This document shows, one piece after another, positions 8,909 to 18,674 of a stretch of 64,000 nucleotides of DNA (positions within the stretch are counted from its first letter, which is position 1; every line of letters begins with the position of its first letter). Source of the stretch: Brevibacillus gelatini (GTDB taxonomy: Bacteria; Bacillota; Bacilli; Brevibacillales; Brevibacillaceae); NCBI RefSeq assembly GCF_003710935.1, contig NZ_RHHS01000022.1, positions 45,548-109,547 of the forward strand, written 5' to 3'. A program made the translations under genes and the position numbers. Under the pieces are notes generated by a model that saw only the letters and a list, made by a program, of their open reading frames with translations, was not told the origin of the DNA and ran no database searches.

Positions 8909-9919
8909 CTAGCGGTATTTAATGCGCGGATCGATATAGGCATACAGAAGGTCGACCAGGAGATTAATAAAGACAAAAATCGTAGCGATTACCAAAATGC
9001 CGGACTGGATCACCGGATAGTCCCGGTTGCCGATCGCCGTGAAAATATAGCGCCCAATACCCGGCCAGCCAAAAATGGTTTCGGTCAGCACCGCTCCGCC
9101 CAAAAGCAAGCCTGTTTGCAGACCGATCACCGTCAGCACCGGGATCATCGCGTTTTTCAGCGCGTGCTTGTACACGACCCAGAACTGCGCCAGGCCCTTT
9201 GCCCGCGCTGTCCGCACATAGTCGGCACGCATTACTTCCAGCATGCTCGAACGGGTAATCCGGGCGATAATCGCCATCGGAATTGTCCCCAAAGCCACAC
9301 TAGGCAGGATCAAGTGCTTGATAACCTCCCACAGTTGATCCCACTGTCCAGCCAAAATCGTGTCCAGTATATAGAACTGCGTAATGGCCTCTACAGGATT
9401 ACGCGAATTGTCGCGACCAACGGATGGCAGCCATTTCAGTTCTTGCGCAAAGAACCATTGCTCCATCAAACCAAGCCAAAAAATTGGCATCGAAACACCG
9501 ATCAAGGCGATCAACATCGCACAGTAGTCAAACCAGGAGTTTTGCTTCCACGCAGACAGGATTCCTGCGTTTACCCCGATTATGACAGCGAAAACCATGC
9601 TGAAAATGGTCAGCTCTGTCGTAGCCGCCAAATACGGGCCGATTTCTTGCGTGATGCTCGCACCGGAATGCAGGGAAACCCCCAAATCTCCGCTGAGAAT
9701 CTGTTTCAAATAGTCAAAATATTGAATGTACCACGGATTGTTCAGACCCAATACTTCCCGTAAATCTTCAATCGCTTTCGGACTTGCTTTCTCTCCCAAT
9801 ATGGTCAGAGCCGGATCACCTGGGATGGCACGAATGATGGAAAATACGACGATGGACATGCCCAGTAGAACGGGGATGAGCATAAGAATTCTTCGGATGC
9901 TGTAGGATAGCAATGCCAT
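8909..9919 (-). CDS. dppB: Di/oligopeptide ABC transporter permease, DppB/OppB type
   Basis: This 336-residue permease has six hydrophobic segments and the DppB hallmarks IPGDPA near residue 33 and an EAA loop ending GWPGIGRY. It pairs with DppC to form the peptide channel. It lies about 100 bp after the binding-protein gene, separated by a hairpin that may lower its expression relative to the binding protein. Confidence 0.93.
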   Translation of the reverse strand: MALLSYSIRRILMLIPVLLGMSIVVFSIIRAIPGDPALTILGEKASPKAIEDLREVLGLNNPWYIQYFDYLKQILSGDLGVSLHSGASITQEIGPYLAATTELTIFSMVFAVIIGVNAGILSAWKQNSWFDYCAMLIALIGVSMPIFWLGLMEQWFFAQELKWLPSVGRDNSRNPVEAITQFYILDTILAGQWDQLWEVIKHLILPSVALGTIPMAIIARITRSSMLEVMRADYVRTARAKGLAQFWVVYKHALKNAMIPVLTVIGLQTGLLLGGAVLTETIFGWPGIGRYIFTAIGNRDYPVIQSGILVIATIFVFINLLVDLLYAYIDPRIKYR

Positions 9920-9967
9920 CTCCTCGCTTTCCTTACCAAAAAAATAATGACTGCGTGCAAAAAGAGC

Positions 9968-9996
9968 GGGTAAGAAGAGGGTTTCTCCTCTTACCC
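9968..9996 (-). terminator. Intra-operon hairpin after the peptide-binding protein gene
   Basis: GGGTAAGA pairs with TCTTACCC, with CTCTTTTTG following on the minus strand. Such hairpins between binding-protein and permease genes often stabilise the upstream mRNA or end part of the transcription. Confidence 0.55.
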
Positions 9997-10018
9997 TGCT
10001 TGCTCATCGGATCAATTT

Positions 10019-11671
10019 TTACTTGAGATCAACCTTTTCCAGGCTCTCGGAGCCTTTTGGATGCGGCTTGTAGTTGATGACGTTGGCTTTGGCAGCCAGC
10101 GCTGGTGTGGAGTGAGCGAGCGGCACCATTGGCACGTCCTTGAAGATGATTTCCTGGACTTGCAGGTACAGCTTTTCACGCTCTTCCTGGGTAGTTGCAG
10201 ACTGGGCAGCCATCAGCAGTTTGTGGGCTTCCTCATTTGCCCAACGTGTGCGGTTGTTGCCACCAATGTTGTTTTTATCCAGCAAGGTCGCCAGGAAGTT
10301 GTCCGGGTCTCCGTTGTCGCCCGTCCAGCCCAGCATGAACATTTCCTGTTCACCTGCTTTTGTTTTGTCCAGATACGTCGCCCATTCCATGGTGACGATT
10401 TCCGCTTCTACGCCAATCTTTTTCAGGTCCTGCTGAATAGCCTCGGCAATTTTCACACCATCCGGCATGTACGGACGAGCAACCGGCATCGCCCAGAACT
10501 TGATTTTAAAGCCGTTCGGATAGCCTGCTTCTGCCAAAAGCTGTTTCGCCTTGTCAATGTTGAACTCGCGGTCTTTGATGTTGTCGTTGTGACCCCAGAT
10601 GGACGGCGGCAACGGATTCACTGCCGGTTCACCGAGTCCGGCGAAGAACGCTTCGATGATTGCCGGCTTGTTGATCGCATAGGCGATCGCTTCACGAACT
10701 TTCGGATTGTCCAGCGGCTTTTTCTCTACGTTAAAGCCGACAAAGCCAAGGTTCATGGATGGACGCAGGATCAGTTGCAGATCGCTGTTGTCTTTTACAG
10801 TTTGCGCGTCATCCGGATTCAGACCGTCCATCAGGTCGATCTCGCCGGCAGTCAGCGCTGTCAAACGGGCAGTGTTTTCAGGAATGACTTTGAACACGAG
10901 CTTGTCGAGCTTAGGAAAACCGGCGTTCCAATAGTCCGGGTTTTTCTCCAGCGTAATGGTGTCGTTACGCTTCCACTCTACGAACTTGAACGGTCCTGTT
11001 CCGACCGGATTTTCGTTGAACTTCTCAGGGCCCATCTCCTGTACCGCTTTTGGCGATGCAATCGCGAAGCAGGACATGCCCAGGTTTTGAATGAATGGAG
11101 CGAGCGGGCGGTTCAGCGTGAACTTCACCGTCAACTCGTCTACCGCTTCTACCGACTTGATGACATGGGTTTCGTCGCCTTTGTAGCCGCCGAACATGTC
11201 GTTGTAGTATTCGAAGCCTTCCTTGTTATGCTGCGGATGGTTTTTGTCGCTCCAGCGCTCGAAGTTCCACTTTACCGCTTCGGCATTGAAATCGGTGCCG
11301 TCATGGAACTTCACTCCGCTGCGCAGATGGAACGTGTACGTCAGACCATCCGGCGAGATTTCCCACTTCTCTGCAAGGGAAGGAACTACCTCTGTGCTTT
11401 CTTCCGCATAGCCTACCAATGTATCGAATACGTTTTCCGTCACCTTGAACGATTCGCCATCGGTTTGCGCAATCGGGTCGAGACCCACGCTATCGCCACC
11501 GCGGCCGACAATCAGTTGTTTCGGTCCCGCGTTTGCAGGCTCAGTTGCCTGAGTCTCTGTGTTTTGCTGTTCTGCCGGCGCTTGTGTCGTCTGCGAACCG
11601 CTGCATCCGGCAAGCAACATGGCCAGTGCCAACAGGCTGGTCATGGCAGCAGAGAGAACTCTCTTCTTCAT
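10019..11671 (-). CDS. dppE: Peptide-binding lipoprotein of an ABC transporter (SBP family 5)
   Basis: This 550-residue lipoprotein has the lipobox LLAGC near residue 23, a Gln/Thr/Glu-rich linker and a family 5 solute-binding domain (WEISPDGLTYTFHLRSGVKFHDG). It captures peptides outside the cell for DppB/DppC. It sits between the two ATPase genes and the two permease genes on the same strand. Whether it prefers dipeptides or longer peptides cannot be told by eye. Confidence 0.92.
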   Translation of the reverse strand: MKKRVLSAAMTSLLALAMLLAGCSGSQTTQAPAEQQNTETQATEPANAGPKQLIVGRGGDSVGLDPIAQTDGESFKVTENVFDTLVGYAEESTEVVPSLAEKWEISPDGLTYTFHLRSGVKFHDGTDFNAEAVKWNFERWSDKNHPQHNKEGFEYYNDMFGGYKGDETHVIKSVEAVDELTVKFTLNRPLAPFIQNLGMSCFAIASPKAVQEMGPEKFNENPVGTGPFKFVEWKRNDTITLEKNPDYWNAGFPKLDKLVFKVIPENTARLTALTAGEIDLMDGLNPDDAQTVKDNSDLQLILRPSMNLGFVGFNVEKKPLDNPKVREAIAYAINKPAIIEAFFAGLGEPAVNPLPPSIWGHNDNIKDREFNIDKAKQLLAEAGYPNGFKIKFWAMPVARPYMPDGVKIAEAIQQDLKKIGVEAEIVTMEWATYLDKTKAGEQEMFMLGWTGDNGDPDNFLATLLDKNNIGGNNRTRWANEEAHKLLMAAQSATTQEEREKLYLQVQEIIFKDVPMVPLAHSTPALAAKANVINYKPHPKGSESLEKVDLK

Positions 11672-11797
11672 GAAAACATCCCCCTCTTTTAAATTGACAG
11701 CATGTTACCTGAATAGATGGTCGTTCGAGTCGTTCCTGCCTCGCATCCCCCCTTTAAAAAGGCTTCCTTTTCATCAGGCGGACAGCCCAAGTGCAGC

Positions 11798-12769
11798 TTA
11801 CGGTTTGTACAGATGGCAAGCCACAAAGTGTCCGTCGCCCACGTCCTGAAAAGCGGGACGAACAGCTCGGCATTCTTCTGTCGCATGCGGACAGCGCGTA
11901 TGGAACGTACAGCCGCTGGGAGGATTCGCCGGACTCGGTACATCTCCTTGCAAGATAACCCGCTCCCGCACAGCGTCGGGGTCCGGAGTCGGCACGGCAG
12001 AGAGCAGGGCTTTTGTATACGGATGGAGCGGGTTCGAGTAAAGCTGTGTGCTCGTGGTCAATTCCACGATCCGGCCCAGATACATCACGCCCACCCGATC
12101 GCTGATATGCCGCACGACACTCAGGTCATGGGCGATGAACAAGTACGTCAGGCCCAGATCGCGCTGCAAATCTTGCATAAGATTGAGCACCTGCGACTGA
12201 ATGGACACATCGAGCGCAGATACAGGCTCATCGGCCACGATCAGCTTCGGATTGAGCATGAGCGCCCGGGCGATCCCGATCCGCTGCCGCTGTCCGCCGC
12301 TGAACTGGTGCGGATAGCGCCTGGCGTGATAGCTGCTAAGCCCCACGACCTCCAGCATTTCCTGCACTTTTCGTTTGCGTTCGGCACTCGTGCCGATACC
12401 GTGAACGATGAGCGGTTCTTCCAGAATCTTCTCAATATTGTGACGAGGATTCAGAGAAGCGAACGGATCTTGGAAAACAATTTGCATATGGCGCCGCATT
12501 TTGCGCATTTCGTCTGCGGAAAGCGCCGTCACATTCACTCCGTCAAACAGGACTTCACCTGCCGTCGGCTCGATCAGCCTCAAGAGCGAGCGCCCAGTCG
12601 TCGACTTTCCACAGCCGCTCTCTCCGACCAGTCCCAGTGTTTCCCCGCGTTTTACCGTAAACGAAACATCATCAACAGCCTTCACTACACCTACTTCTCC
12701 GCCCAAGATGCCACCTGTGATGGGATAATACTTTTTCAGGTTTTTTACGACGAGTAGTTCTTCTGTCAA
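11798..12769 (-). CDS. dppF: Peptide ABC transporter ATPase, DppF/OppF type
   Basis: This 323-residue ATPase has Walker [10 protein letters not shown], signature FSGGQRQR, Walker B LIVADEP and a C-terminal oligopeptide-transporter domain with the [15 protein letters not shown] cysteine cluster. It works as a heterodimer with DppD. A TTG start at 12769 is chosen because GAGAGGAG sits 8 nt upstream. The longer frame starts within the preceding gene's stop region and has no ribosome site. Confidence 0.92.
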   Translation of the reverse strand: MTEELLVVKNLKKYYPITGGILGGEVGVVKAVDDVSFTVKRGETLGLVGESGCGKSTTGRSLLRLIEPTAGEVLFDGVNVTALSADEMRKMRRHMQIVFQDPFASLNPRHNIEKILEEPLIVHGIGTSAERKRKVQEMLEVVGLSSYHARRYPHQFSGGQRQRIGIARALMLNPKLIVADEPVSALDVSIQSQVLNLMQDLQRDLGLTYLFIAHDLSVVRHISDRVGVMYLGRIVELTTSTQLYSNPLHPYTKALLSAVPTPDPDAVRERVILQGDVPSPANPPSGCTFHTRCPHATEECRAVRPAFQDVGDGHFVACHLYKP

Positions 12770-12788
12770 CGGGCATGCTCCTCTCGGG

Positions 12789-13757
12789 TTATTCACTCAG
12801 CCAGCAGCGGGACAAGTGATTTTCTCCAACTGCTTTCAACTGCGGCATTTCGCTGCGGCAAAGATCCGTCGCCTGATCGCACCGTGGTGCAAAGCGGCAT
12901 CCGACCTTGAGCGAGCCAGGAATCGGCACATTCCCCGGGATGGAGTAGAGCCTCTCCCGCGGCCCCTCCAGCTTGGGCAAAGAATTGAGCAAGCCCTTCG
13001 TATACGGATGCTTGGGCTTTTTCAAGATCGTGCGAACATCTCCTTCTTCGACGACATTGCCCGCGTACATGACCACGACGCGATGACACATCTCCGCGAC
13101 CACTCCCAGATCGTGCGTGATGAGCAAAATCGCCGTCTGCGCCTCCTGGTTTAGCTGCCGCATCAGGTCGAGGATTTGCGCCTGAATGGTCACATCGAGC
13201 GCCGTTGTAGGCTCGTCCGCAATCAACAGCTCCGGATTACAAGCCATCGCCATTGCAATCATGACGCGCTGCCGCATTCCGCCGGAAAGCTGGTGCGGGT
13301 ATTCGTCCACAATTGCTTCCGCCCGCGGAATCCCTACTTTTTTCAGCATGTCGATTGCGCGAGCGCGCGCTTCTTTTTTACTAACCTTCATATGTAATCG
13401 AATCGCTTCGCCGATCTGATTCCCTATCGTAAATACAGGGTTCAGGGATGTCATCGGCTCCTGGAAAATCATCGCGATTTCATTTCCGCGTATGTCCCTC
13501 ATCCGCTTTTCATCGGCTGATACGAGGTCTTCCCCTTTGAACTTGATTGTTCCTCCGACGATTTTTCCGGGAGGGTTGGGCACCAGTTTCATGACTGACA
13601 GGGAAGTAACGCTTTTCCCGCAGCCTGACTCACCTACGATGCCGACTACTTCTCCCTTGTTCACCGTAATCGTCACGCCATCAACGGCAGGGATTTGGCC
13701 GCGGTCCGTGAAAAAGTGCGTCTGCAGGTTCTCGATTTGAAGGACAGGATGTGACAC
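12789..13757 (-). CDS. dppD: Peptide ABC transporter ATPase, DppD/OppD type
   Basis: This 322-residue ATPase has Walker A GESGCGKS, signature LSGGMRQR, Walker B LLIADEP and the C-terminal [15 protein letters not shown] cluster found in OppD/DppD. The GTG at 13757 is preferred because GAGAGG lies 8 nt upstream. In-frame ATGs at 13784/13781 lack a ribosome site. It is the first gene of the transporter operon, with a clear promoter about 60 bp upstream. Confidence 0.92.
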   Translation of the reverse strand: MSHPVLQIENLQTHFFTDRGQIPAVDGVTITVNKGEVVGIVGESGCGKSVTSLSVMKLVPNPPGKIVGGTIKFKGEDLVSADEKRMRDIRGNEIAMIFQEPMTSLNPVFTIGNQIGEAIRLHMKVSKKEARARAIDMLKKVGIPRAEAIVDEYPHQLSGGMRQRVMIAMAMACNPELLIADEPTTALDVTIQAQILDLMRQLNQEAQTAILLITHDLGVVAEMCHRVVVMYAGNVVEEGDVRTILKKPKHPYTKGLLNSLPKLEGPRERLYSIPGNVPIPGSLKVGCRFAPRCDQATDLCRSEMPQLKAVGENHLSRCWLSE

Positions 13758-13820
13758 GTGGCTCACCTCTCTTACCGACATCATTCAGTATTTTCAGTAG
13801 AAAAAGATCTATCAGTAGAC

Positions 13821-13849
13821 ATTATGCCATCAATACATTTTTTTGGCAA
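13821..13849 (-). promoter_or_regulatory. Sigma-A promoter of the peptide transporter operon
   Basis: TTGCCA (13849-13844), a 17-nt spacer and CATAAT (13826-13821) match the vegetative consensus well. The surrounding DNA is unusually AT-rich. Apart from this promoter and the yqxA terminator I see nothing else in 13785-14081. Confidence 0.75.
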
Positions 13850-14007
13850 CAAAATAAATTCTTACTATTGTATTTTTGCTGACTATACCGAATATTCCTT
13901 CTTCACTACTCCATTTCCTGTAAAAAATTTTGTCCTGCAGCACAAAGCGCAGTCGCCTTCTGCGTCGCACGGGTTGACGCCTACCGTATCAGGCCAACCT
14001 GCCACGC

Positions 14008-14034
14008 AAAAAAGACCCGCTATAACGGGCCTTT
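14008..14034 (-). terminator. Terminator after yqxA
   Basis: AAAGGCCCG pairs with CGGGTCTTT and continues into a U run on the minus strand. It ends the gpr/spoIIP/yqxA side. Confidence 0.75.
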
Positions 14035-14081
14035 GGTCACTGAGGCTTTTTACACCCCTTCTTTTTGCGCGTAAACAAAAT

Positions 14082-14390
14082 TTACGGTTCGAAAAAACTC
14101 CCGATCCAGTCGACAACCATTTTCGCGCCATGTTTGATGCTGTCTCCCAAGGCCAGGCCAGCACGGCTCATGTAGTTGACCATTTTCTCCGACCCTGCCG
14201 TCTGCACCTGTTTGCCCATCACCGCGATTTCCATCTGGCCTTGATCGACCTTTTTGATGTAAAAGGTTTGCGCTTTTTCTGCCGGCACTCCGCTCACCTT
14301 GGCGATTCCCCGCTCCGCCGTTTGCAGACCGATCACCACGCCGATCAGCAAGATTATCAAAAGACCTGTCAGCTTCACCGTCACGTTCAT
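14082..14390 (-). CDS. yqxA: YqxA-like small membrane protein (DUF3679)
   Basis: This protein of about 102 residues has one N-terminal membrane segment (about 5-24) and a short extracytoplasmic part with QTAERGIAKVSG. It matches B. subtilis YqxA, of unknown function, in size and position (directly after spoIIP). The start at 14390 has AAGAGG 8 nt upstream. Two further in-frame ATGs lie at 14399 and 14396. Its frame begins inside the spoIIP stop region, so the two are translated as a unit. Confidence 0.8.
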   Translation of the reverse strand: MNVTVKLTGLLIILLIGVVIGLQTAERGIAKVSGVPAEKAQTFYIKKVDQGQMEIAVMGKQVQTAGSEKMVNYMSRAGLALGDSIKHGAKMVVDWIGSFFEP

Positions 14391-14395
14391 GCCCA

Positions 14396-15577
14396 TCACC
14401 TCTTCGCAGGCTCTTCCGCTACTGTTTTGCCTACCTTTTCCGCCTGCAGGTAATAAGCGGCAAAGACATCGGCCAATGCCTCCGCCGTATTCAGACTCTC
14501 CTGCAAGGTGTTTTCCGTGCCACCTATTTCCATTAACAGGCTTCCCGGAGAGATGGACTGATTATACTCGCCGTGATCGGTTTTTGCCCCTTTTTCCATC
14601 ACGCCGCGGGACAGCTCGGGATACATCTTTTCCATCAACTCGTGCAGTTCAGTCGCAAACGCCTCGTTTTTCTCATGGCTCTTGTTCCGCTTGCCGATGA
14701 CGAACATGACACGCGCGTACGTTTTCCCTTTGATGGTGACGGTCGTGCGCTCTCGCGGAGCTGTATCGCGGTGCAGGTCGAAGAAGTAGTACAGCTCCCG
14801 ATTTTTTTCGATCGCGGCTTTCACGACTTGCAACGATTGGGCGTAGGACAGCGCGTAATCCATTTTTTTGTTCAGCAGTTGCTGGTAAATGTCGTCCTTG
14901 CTCACTTCCGCGCCGATTCCCCGCTCGTTCAGCGCCTCGCTCAGACGTTTGCTGACGAGGGAGATGTTTCGCGTCGGATGATCGACAGAAGTGCCGACCG
15001 GCTTTGTTTCGCTATACCACGATTCACGGTTGTGCGAATTGTAGACGAAAACCACTTTTTTGCCGGTTGTCGCGGCCGGCTTTGCTACAGGAGCAGGCTT
15101 TTCCTCTGCGGGCTTTGCCGCCGCCTGCTCGTTCGGCTCCACGACAGGCACGAGCTGGGACGTATCCGCGAGCTGCTTTGGATGGGCAGGATACTCGACG
15201 TAAAAGTCAGCCAGCGTAGCTCCTTTTCCCTGGACGACAAACCGCGCATCTTCCGTCGTCACCATCCCCGGCAGCTCTCTGCCCAGCAGGCTGCGCAAAT
15301 CCCCCGGCTGTATATTGGTCGCCAGTTGAAACAGAAAGCCCGTGACGCTGTTGGACCTCGTATCGGCCGAAGCCTGCACCGTAGCGGAGAGGGCCGGGAT
15401 CTCCTGCCCCATCCAGCCTAATATCGCCAGACTGGATATATGCGAAGCCGCCTGCTGGATGGCAGAGGAGGTGATCGCGACACGATTTCCTCCCAGCGAC
15501 AACACACCCGTCACGACGAACAAAAAGGCGGTTATGAATGAAAGAACTGCGAACTGGCGTTGGATCAGGGTTGCCAT
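14396..15577 (-). CDS. spoIIP: Stage II sporulation protein P
   Basis: This 393-residue protein has an N-terminal membrane anchor (about 12-32), a Pro/Ala/Glu-rich linker (about 175-200) and the C-terminal SpoIIP amidase/endopeptidase domain (VFVYNSHNRESW, YFFDLHRDTAPRE, LLMEIGGTENTLQES). SpoIIP strips peptidoglycan during engulfment together with SpoIID and SpoIIM. The metal-binding residues H (SHNRESW), H (DLHRD) and E (MEIGG) are present. The start at 15577 has AGAGGAG 8 nt upstream. It sits between gpr and yqxA as in Bacillus. Confidence 0.95.
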   Translation of the reverse strand: MATLIQRQFAVLSFITAFLFVVTGVLSLGGNRVAITSSAIQQAASHISSLAILGWMGQEIPALSATVQASADTRSNSVTGFLFQLATNIQPGDLRSLLGRELPGMVTTEDARFVVQGKGATLADFYVEYPAHPKQLADTSQLVPVVEPNEQAAAKPAEEKPAPVAKPAATTGKKVVFVYNSHNRESWYSETKPVGTSVDHPTRNISLVSKRLSEALNERGIGAEVSKDDIYQQLLNKKMDYALSYAQSLQVVKAAIEKNRELYYFFDLHRDTAPRERTTVTIKGKTYARVMFVIGKRNKSHEKNEAFATELHELMEKMYPELSRGVMEKGAKTDHGEYNQSISPGSLLMEIGGTENTLQESLNTAEALADVFAAYYLQAEKVGKTVAEEPAKR

Positions 15578-15714
15578 CTGTCTCACTCCTCTGGCTGGTG
15601 CATGGACTCTCTCTCACGCTTGTCTATGCTTTAGCCTATGATCCTCATAGAGACGATAGAACCCTATTTCTAGCTGTTCTCTCACAATCTAGCGCTTTTT
15701 GCGTCTCACTCAGG

Positions 15715-16815
15715 CTAGTGCGTGTAGGCGGCGCTATTGTCTTCGTTCACAGCCTGGTGCAGGGCACGGTTCAGCCCGGTTGCAATCACGTTGGCCACGC
15801 CTTCGATGAAGTCGTCTACCTCTTTGGGCGTGACGACCAAGTCTTGTCCAAGCGGCCGGAGCACCTCGTGGATCAACTGCCGCTTTTCCTCTTCCGGCAG
15901 TGAGCCGACCAGCCCCATAAACGTTTTGCGCGATTCCATGTCAGGCAAATCGTCCTCGGTATACGGCTCGCTGCGCTCCGGCACCGTGCTCAACGCCAAT
16001 CTGTTGAAAGCCCGCTTGCTTTCGACCATCGACTGGCCAAAATGCCCGAGCAAATACGTGATCGCGTCATTGACGATTGTGGAGGCAAAAACGACGGTCG
16101 GCACGCCGACGGCGATCACCGGAATCCCGAGCGTCGTCTGGTCGATCGCCTTGCGCTTGTTCCCGACCCCGGAGCCGGGATGAATGCCTGTGTCGGATAT
16201 TTGGATCGTCGTATTGACACGGTGCAGCGCGCGGGAGGCGAGAGCGTCGATGCAGATGACGAAGTCCGGCTTGCTTTTTTCCACGACGCCGAAAACAATT
16301 TCGCTCGTCTCAATCCCGGTAATGCCCAACACACCCGGCGAGATGGCACTGACCTCGCGATAGCCTTCGCCCACTGTTTCCGGTGCCAGCTTGTACAAGT
16401 GGCGCGTAATCAGCAGGTTTTCCACCACCATCGGCCCGAGCGCGTCCGGGGTCACATTCCAGTTGCCAAGCCCCACAATCAGTGCCTTTTGGTCTTCCGT
16501 GATTCCCATTTGCTCCAGGAAAGCGGAAAATTCCGCGGCAAACCGTTTTGCGACTTGTTCTTCTATCGAAGTATCGTTATCGCGCAGCTTGGGTACTTCA
16601 ATCGTCAGGTAGCGCCCTGGCAGCTTGCCGATTTGCCTGCCTGCCTCCTCGGTCTGCACGTGCAATCTCGTCACCTTGATGTTCGGCTCCCGGTCGTCCG
16701 TTTGCAGCCACACGCCTTCGATATTGCTTTCGTTTTGCTGCCTGGCCAGCTCATGCGCTTCTACAGCCAAATCGGTGCGAATCGAATATCCTGACAAATC
16801 AATGTTGTGCGCCAT
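15715..16815 (-). CDS. gpr: Germination protease GPR
   Basis: This 366-residue protease degrades small acid-soluble spore proteins during germination. The family core is clear: [32 protein letters not shown] and [13 protein letters not shown]. It is made as a zymogen in the forespore, and the N-terminal [12 protein letters not shown] region matches the known propeptide cleavage zone. It is followed by spoIIP on the same strand and is divergent from rpsT, as in B. subtilis. Confidence 0.95.
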   Translation of the reverse strand: MAHNIDLSGYSIRTDLAVEAHELARQQNESNIEGVWLQTDDREPNIKVTRLHVQTEEAGRQIGKLPGRYLTIEVPKLRDNDTSIEEQVAKRFAAEFSAFLEQMGITEDQKALIVGLGNWNVTPDALGPMVVENLLITRHLYKLAPETVGEGYREVSAISPGVLGITGIETSEIVFGVVEKSKPDFVICIDALASRALHRVNTTIQISDTGIHPGSGVGNKRKAIDQTTLGIPVIAVGVPTVVFASTIVNDAITYLLGHFGQSMVESKRAFNRLALSTVPERSEPYTEDDLPDMESRKTFMGLVGSLPEEEKRQLIHEVLRPLGQDLVVTPKEVDDFIEGVANVIATGLNRALHQAVNEDNSAAYTH

Positions 16816-16913
16816 GTTTCATCGACTCCCTTCTCGATGAGAAAACTGGTCGTGACCGTTTTCTGCCTGCTACTAGGTTGCTTGAATCCTTTATTTTTAT
16901 TCCGATTCCTTTC

Positions 16914-16942
16914 TTGCAAAAGGCCTTTGCCCATGCTAGAAT
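16914..16942 (+). promoter_or_regulatory. Sigma-A promoter of rpsT
   Basis: TTGCAA, a 17-nt spacer and TAGAAT lie about 50 bp upstream of the rpsT start. Confidence 0.75.
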
Positions 16943-16992
16943 TACTTTGTTGTATGACTGTATGTCTATGGTCGTCTAAGGAGGTGACACAC

Positions 16993-17268
16993 ATGCCAAA
17001 CATTAAATCCGCGATTAAACGCACCAAAACAATCGAAAAGCGTCGCGCACACCGTGCTTCTCAAAAGTCTGATCTGCGTACTTCCATCAAAAACTTTGAG
17101 AAAGCTGTCGCCGCTTCTGATGTAGCATTGGCGAAATCCACTCTTCTGGTGGCTGTGAAAAAGCTGGACAAGGCCGCTTCGAAAGGTCTCATTCATAAAA
17201 ACGCAGCAAACCGTCAAAAGTCTCGTTTGATGAAAAAGCTCAACGTTCTGAGCGCTCCTGTAGCGTAA
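16993..17268 (+). CDS. rpsT: 30S ribosomal protein S20
   Basis: This 91-residue, very basic protein starts [13 protein letters not shown] and has the S20 helical pattern. It binds 16S rRNA early in 30S assembly. The start is the ATG after AAGGAGGTG; the longer in-frame reading has no ribosome site. It is a single-gene unit between a sigma-A promoter and a bidirectional terminator, in its usual place between gpr and holA. Confidence 0.98.
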   Translation: MPNIKSAIKRTKTIEKRRAHRASQKSDLRTSIKNFEKAVAASDVALAKSTLLVAVKKLDKAASKGLIHKNAANRQKSRLMKKLNVLSAPVA

Positions 17269-17280
17269 GAGACCAAGCGA

Positions 17281-17318
17281 AAAAACCCCGCGAACATTAC
17301 GTTCAAGGGGTTTTTTTA
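17281..17318. terminator. Bidirectional terminator between rpsT and holA
   Basis: AAAAACCCC and GGGGTTTTTTT flank an inner GAAC/GTTC stem. It can end rpsT on the plus strand and holA on the minus strand. Confidence 0.9.
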
Positions 17319-17331
17319 TTGGCGTCTTTCG

Positions 17332-18372
17332 CTATCCTGTCGTCTTTTGCCGCTCGGCATGGGCCCGTGCTACAAACAGCTCCAGCGCCAGACGCTTGTC
17401 CACCTGACCGGACTTCATGCGAAAGTCTTCTTCTGCCAGTATCCGCAGCAACCTTTTCAACGAATCCTCGGAAAAATGACGTGCCTGCTCCATCGCTTTT
17501 TTTACGGCGTACGGATGCATTTTTATCATGCCTGCTATCTGCTGCTGCGAATACCCGCGCGGCGACAGTTGCTTGACGTGCAGCAGCATGCGGAACTGTC
17601 TGGCCAACAGCGCAATCAGCTTGATCGGCTCCTCGCCTGTTTTCATGCAGTCGTACATCATCCTGAGCGCCCTGTCCAGCTTCCCTGACGCCACCTGCTC
17701 GATCAGCCCGAAAACATCCTGCTCCAGCGTCCGTGCCCCGAGCGTCTCGATCACTTCATCTGTGATGCTGGCTCCCGCTCCGACGTACAGAGCGAGCTTT
17801 TCCACTTCCTTGTCCAGAAGCCGCAGCTCGTGGCCGACGCGCTCCACCAGCTTCATCGCCTGCGGTCGCCCGATTTGCGCCTGGTATTTTTCTGCCCGCC
17901 GCTCAACCCAGCCGTACAGATCCGCATCCTTCAGCAGTGGAAACGGAATCACCTTCGCTTTTTGCTGCAGCGTTTTGACGAGCTTTTTGCGTTCGTCGAG
18001 CTTTTCGGCTTCTGTATGTAAAATGAGTGATGTGTACGGCGGCGGGTTTTGCAAATACGCGAGCAGCGCATCCGGATCGCTCTCCACTTTTGTCTGCGGC
18101 TTGCTCCCCGTCAAAAAATACGCCTGTCTGGCAATCACCAGGCGATGCTCTCCCAGAAACGGCAATGTTTCCGCGTCTTGCAATATGTCAGAAAGTCCTG
18201 TCTCCGTACAATCGTAGACACTCATGTTGAGATCGCGAAACTGCGGGTCAATCATTTCGTTTTTGGCCAGCGTCAAAAATTCTTCGGCTAAAAACGATTC
18301 CGGCCCGAAAAGCACGTAGAGCGGCGCAAAGTACTTTTGCCGGATCTCCCGAATGGCCGACAGGAGTGGCAT
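17332..18372 (-). CDS. holA: DNA polymerase III delta subunit
   Basis: This 346-residue clamp-loader subunit opens the beta sliding clamp. The N-terminus (YVLFGPESFLAEE) and C-terminal HolA domain (DRALRMMYDCMKTGEEPIKLIALLARQFRMLL) match the YqeN/HolA family. AAGGGAG sits 8 nt before the ATG. It lies beside rpsT as in B. subtilis. Confidence 0.93.
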   Translation of the reverse strand: MPLLSAIREIRQKYFAPLYVLFGPESFLAEEFLTLAKNEMIDPQFRDLNMSVYDCTETGLSDILQDAETLPFLGEHRLVIARQAYFLTGSKPQTKVESDPDALLAYLQNPPPYTSLILHTEAEKLDERKKLVKTLQQKAKVIPFPLLKDADLYGWVERRAEKYQAQIGRPQAMKLVERVGHELRLLDKEVEKLALYVGAGASITDEVIETLGARTLEQDVFGLIEQVASGKLDRALRMMYDCMKTGEEPIKLIALLARQFRMLLHVKQLSPRGYSQQQIAGMIKMHPYAVKKAMEQARHFSEDSLKRLLRILAEEDFRMKSGQVDKRLALELFVARAHAERQKTTG

Positions 18373-18471
18373 GCGTTTTTCTCTCCCTTTCCTTGCAGCT
18401 TGTCTGCGTCATTATAGCACTAGAAAACTTCGCTTCGCCAATCTTTTTGCTTGGGTCAGCGCCACAAAGCC

Positions 18472-18506
18472 AAAAAACCGCTACCCGTTCAAGCGGTAGC
18501 GGTTTT
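18472..18506. terminator. Bidirectional terminator upstream of holA
   Basis: A 12-bp near-perfect stem (AAAACCGCTACC with GGTAGCGGTTTT) has A and U flanks on both sides. On the minus strand it ends the ECF sigma/anti-sigma transcript. Confidence 0.88.
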
Positions 18507-18515
18507 CCATCCGTT

Positions 18516-18586
18516 GGCACCTTTATGTAAACGTTTGGGGAAAAGCCCCGGGATTCCTCCTCCCCAAACGGTAAGCAGGGGGTGCT
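18516..18586. other. Nested inverted repeats, possible structured RNA
   Basis: A perfect 9-bp inverted repeat (CGTTTGGGG at 18532, CCCCAAACG at 18562) is nested in an outer GCACC/GGTGC pair (18517, 18581). The inner GGGG can alternatively pair with CCCC at 18546. No gene is seen in 18373-18674. On the minus strand the structure precedes the terminator at 18472-18506. Confidence 0.4.
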
Positions 18587-18674
18587 TGATAATGTACTTT
18601 ACGCAAGACTCCCCTTCGCGGTGCCAGTCCACACTCGAAAAACACGTTTGCCATGGAACAGGAAAAAGGCTGAC

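Noticed and set aside
10061..11692. A 543-codon plus-strand frame across the peptide-binding protein gene
   Set aside because: It is the antisense shadow of a well-supported lipoprotein gene and has no family features or translation signal.
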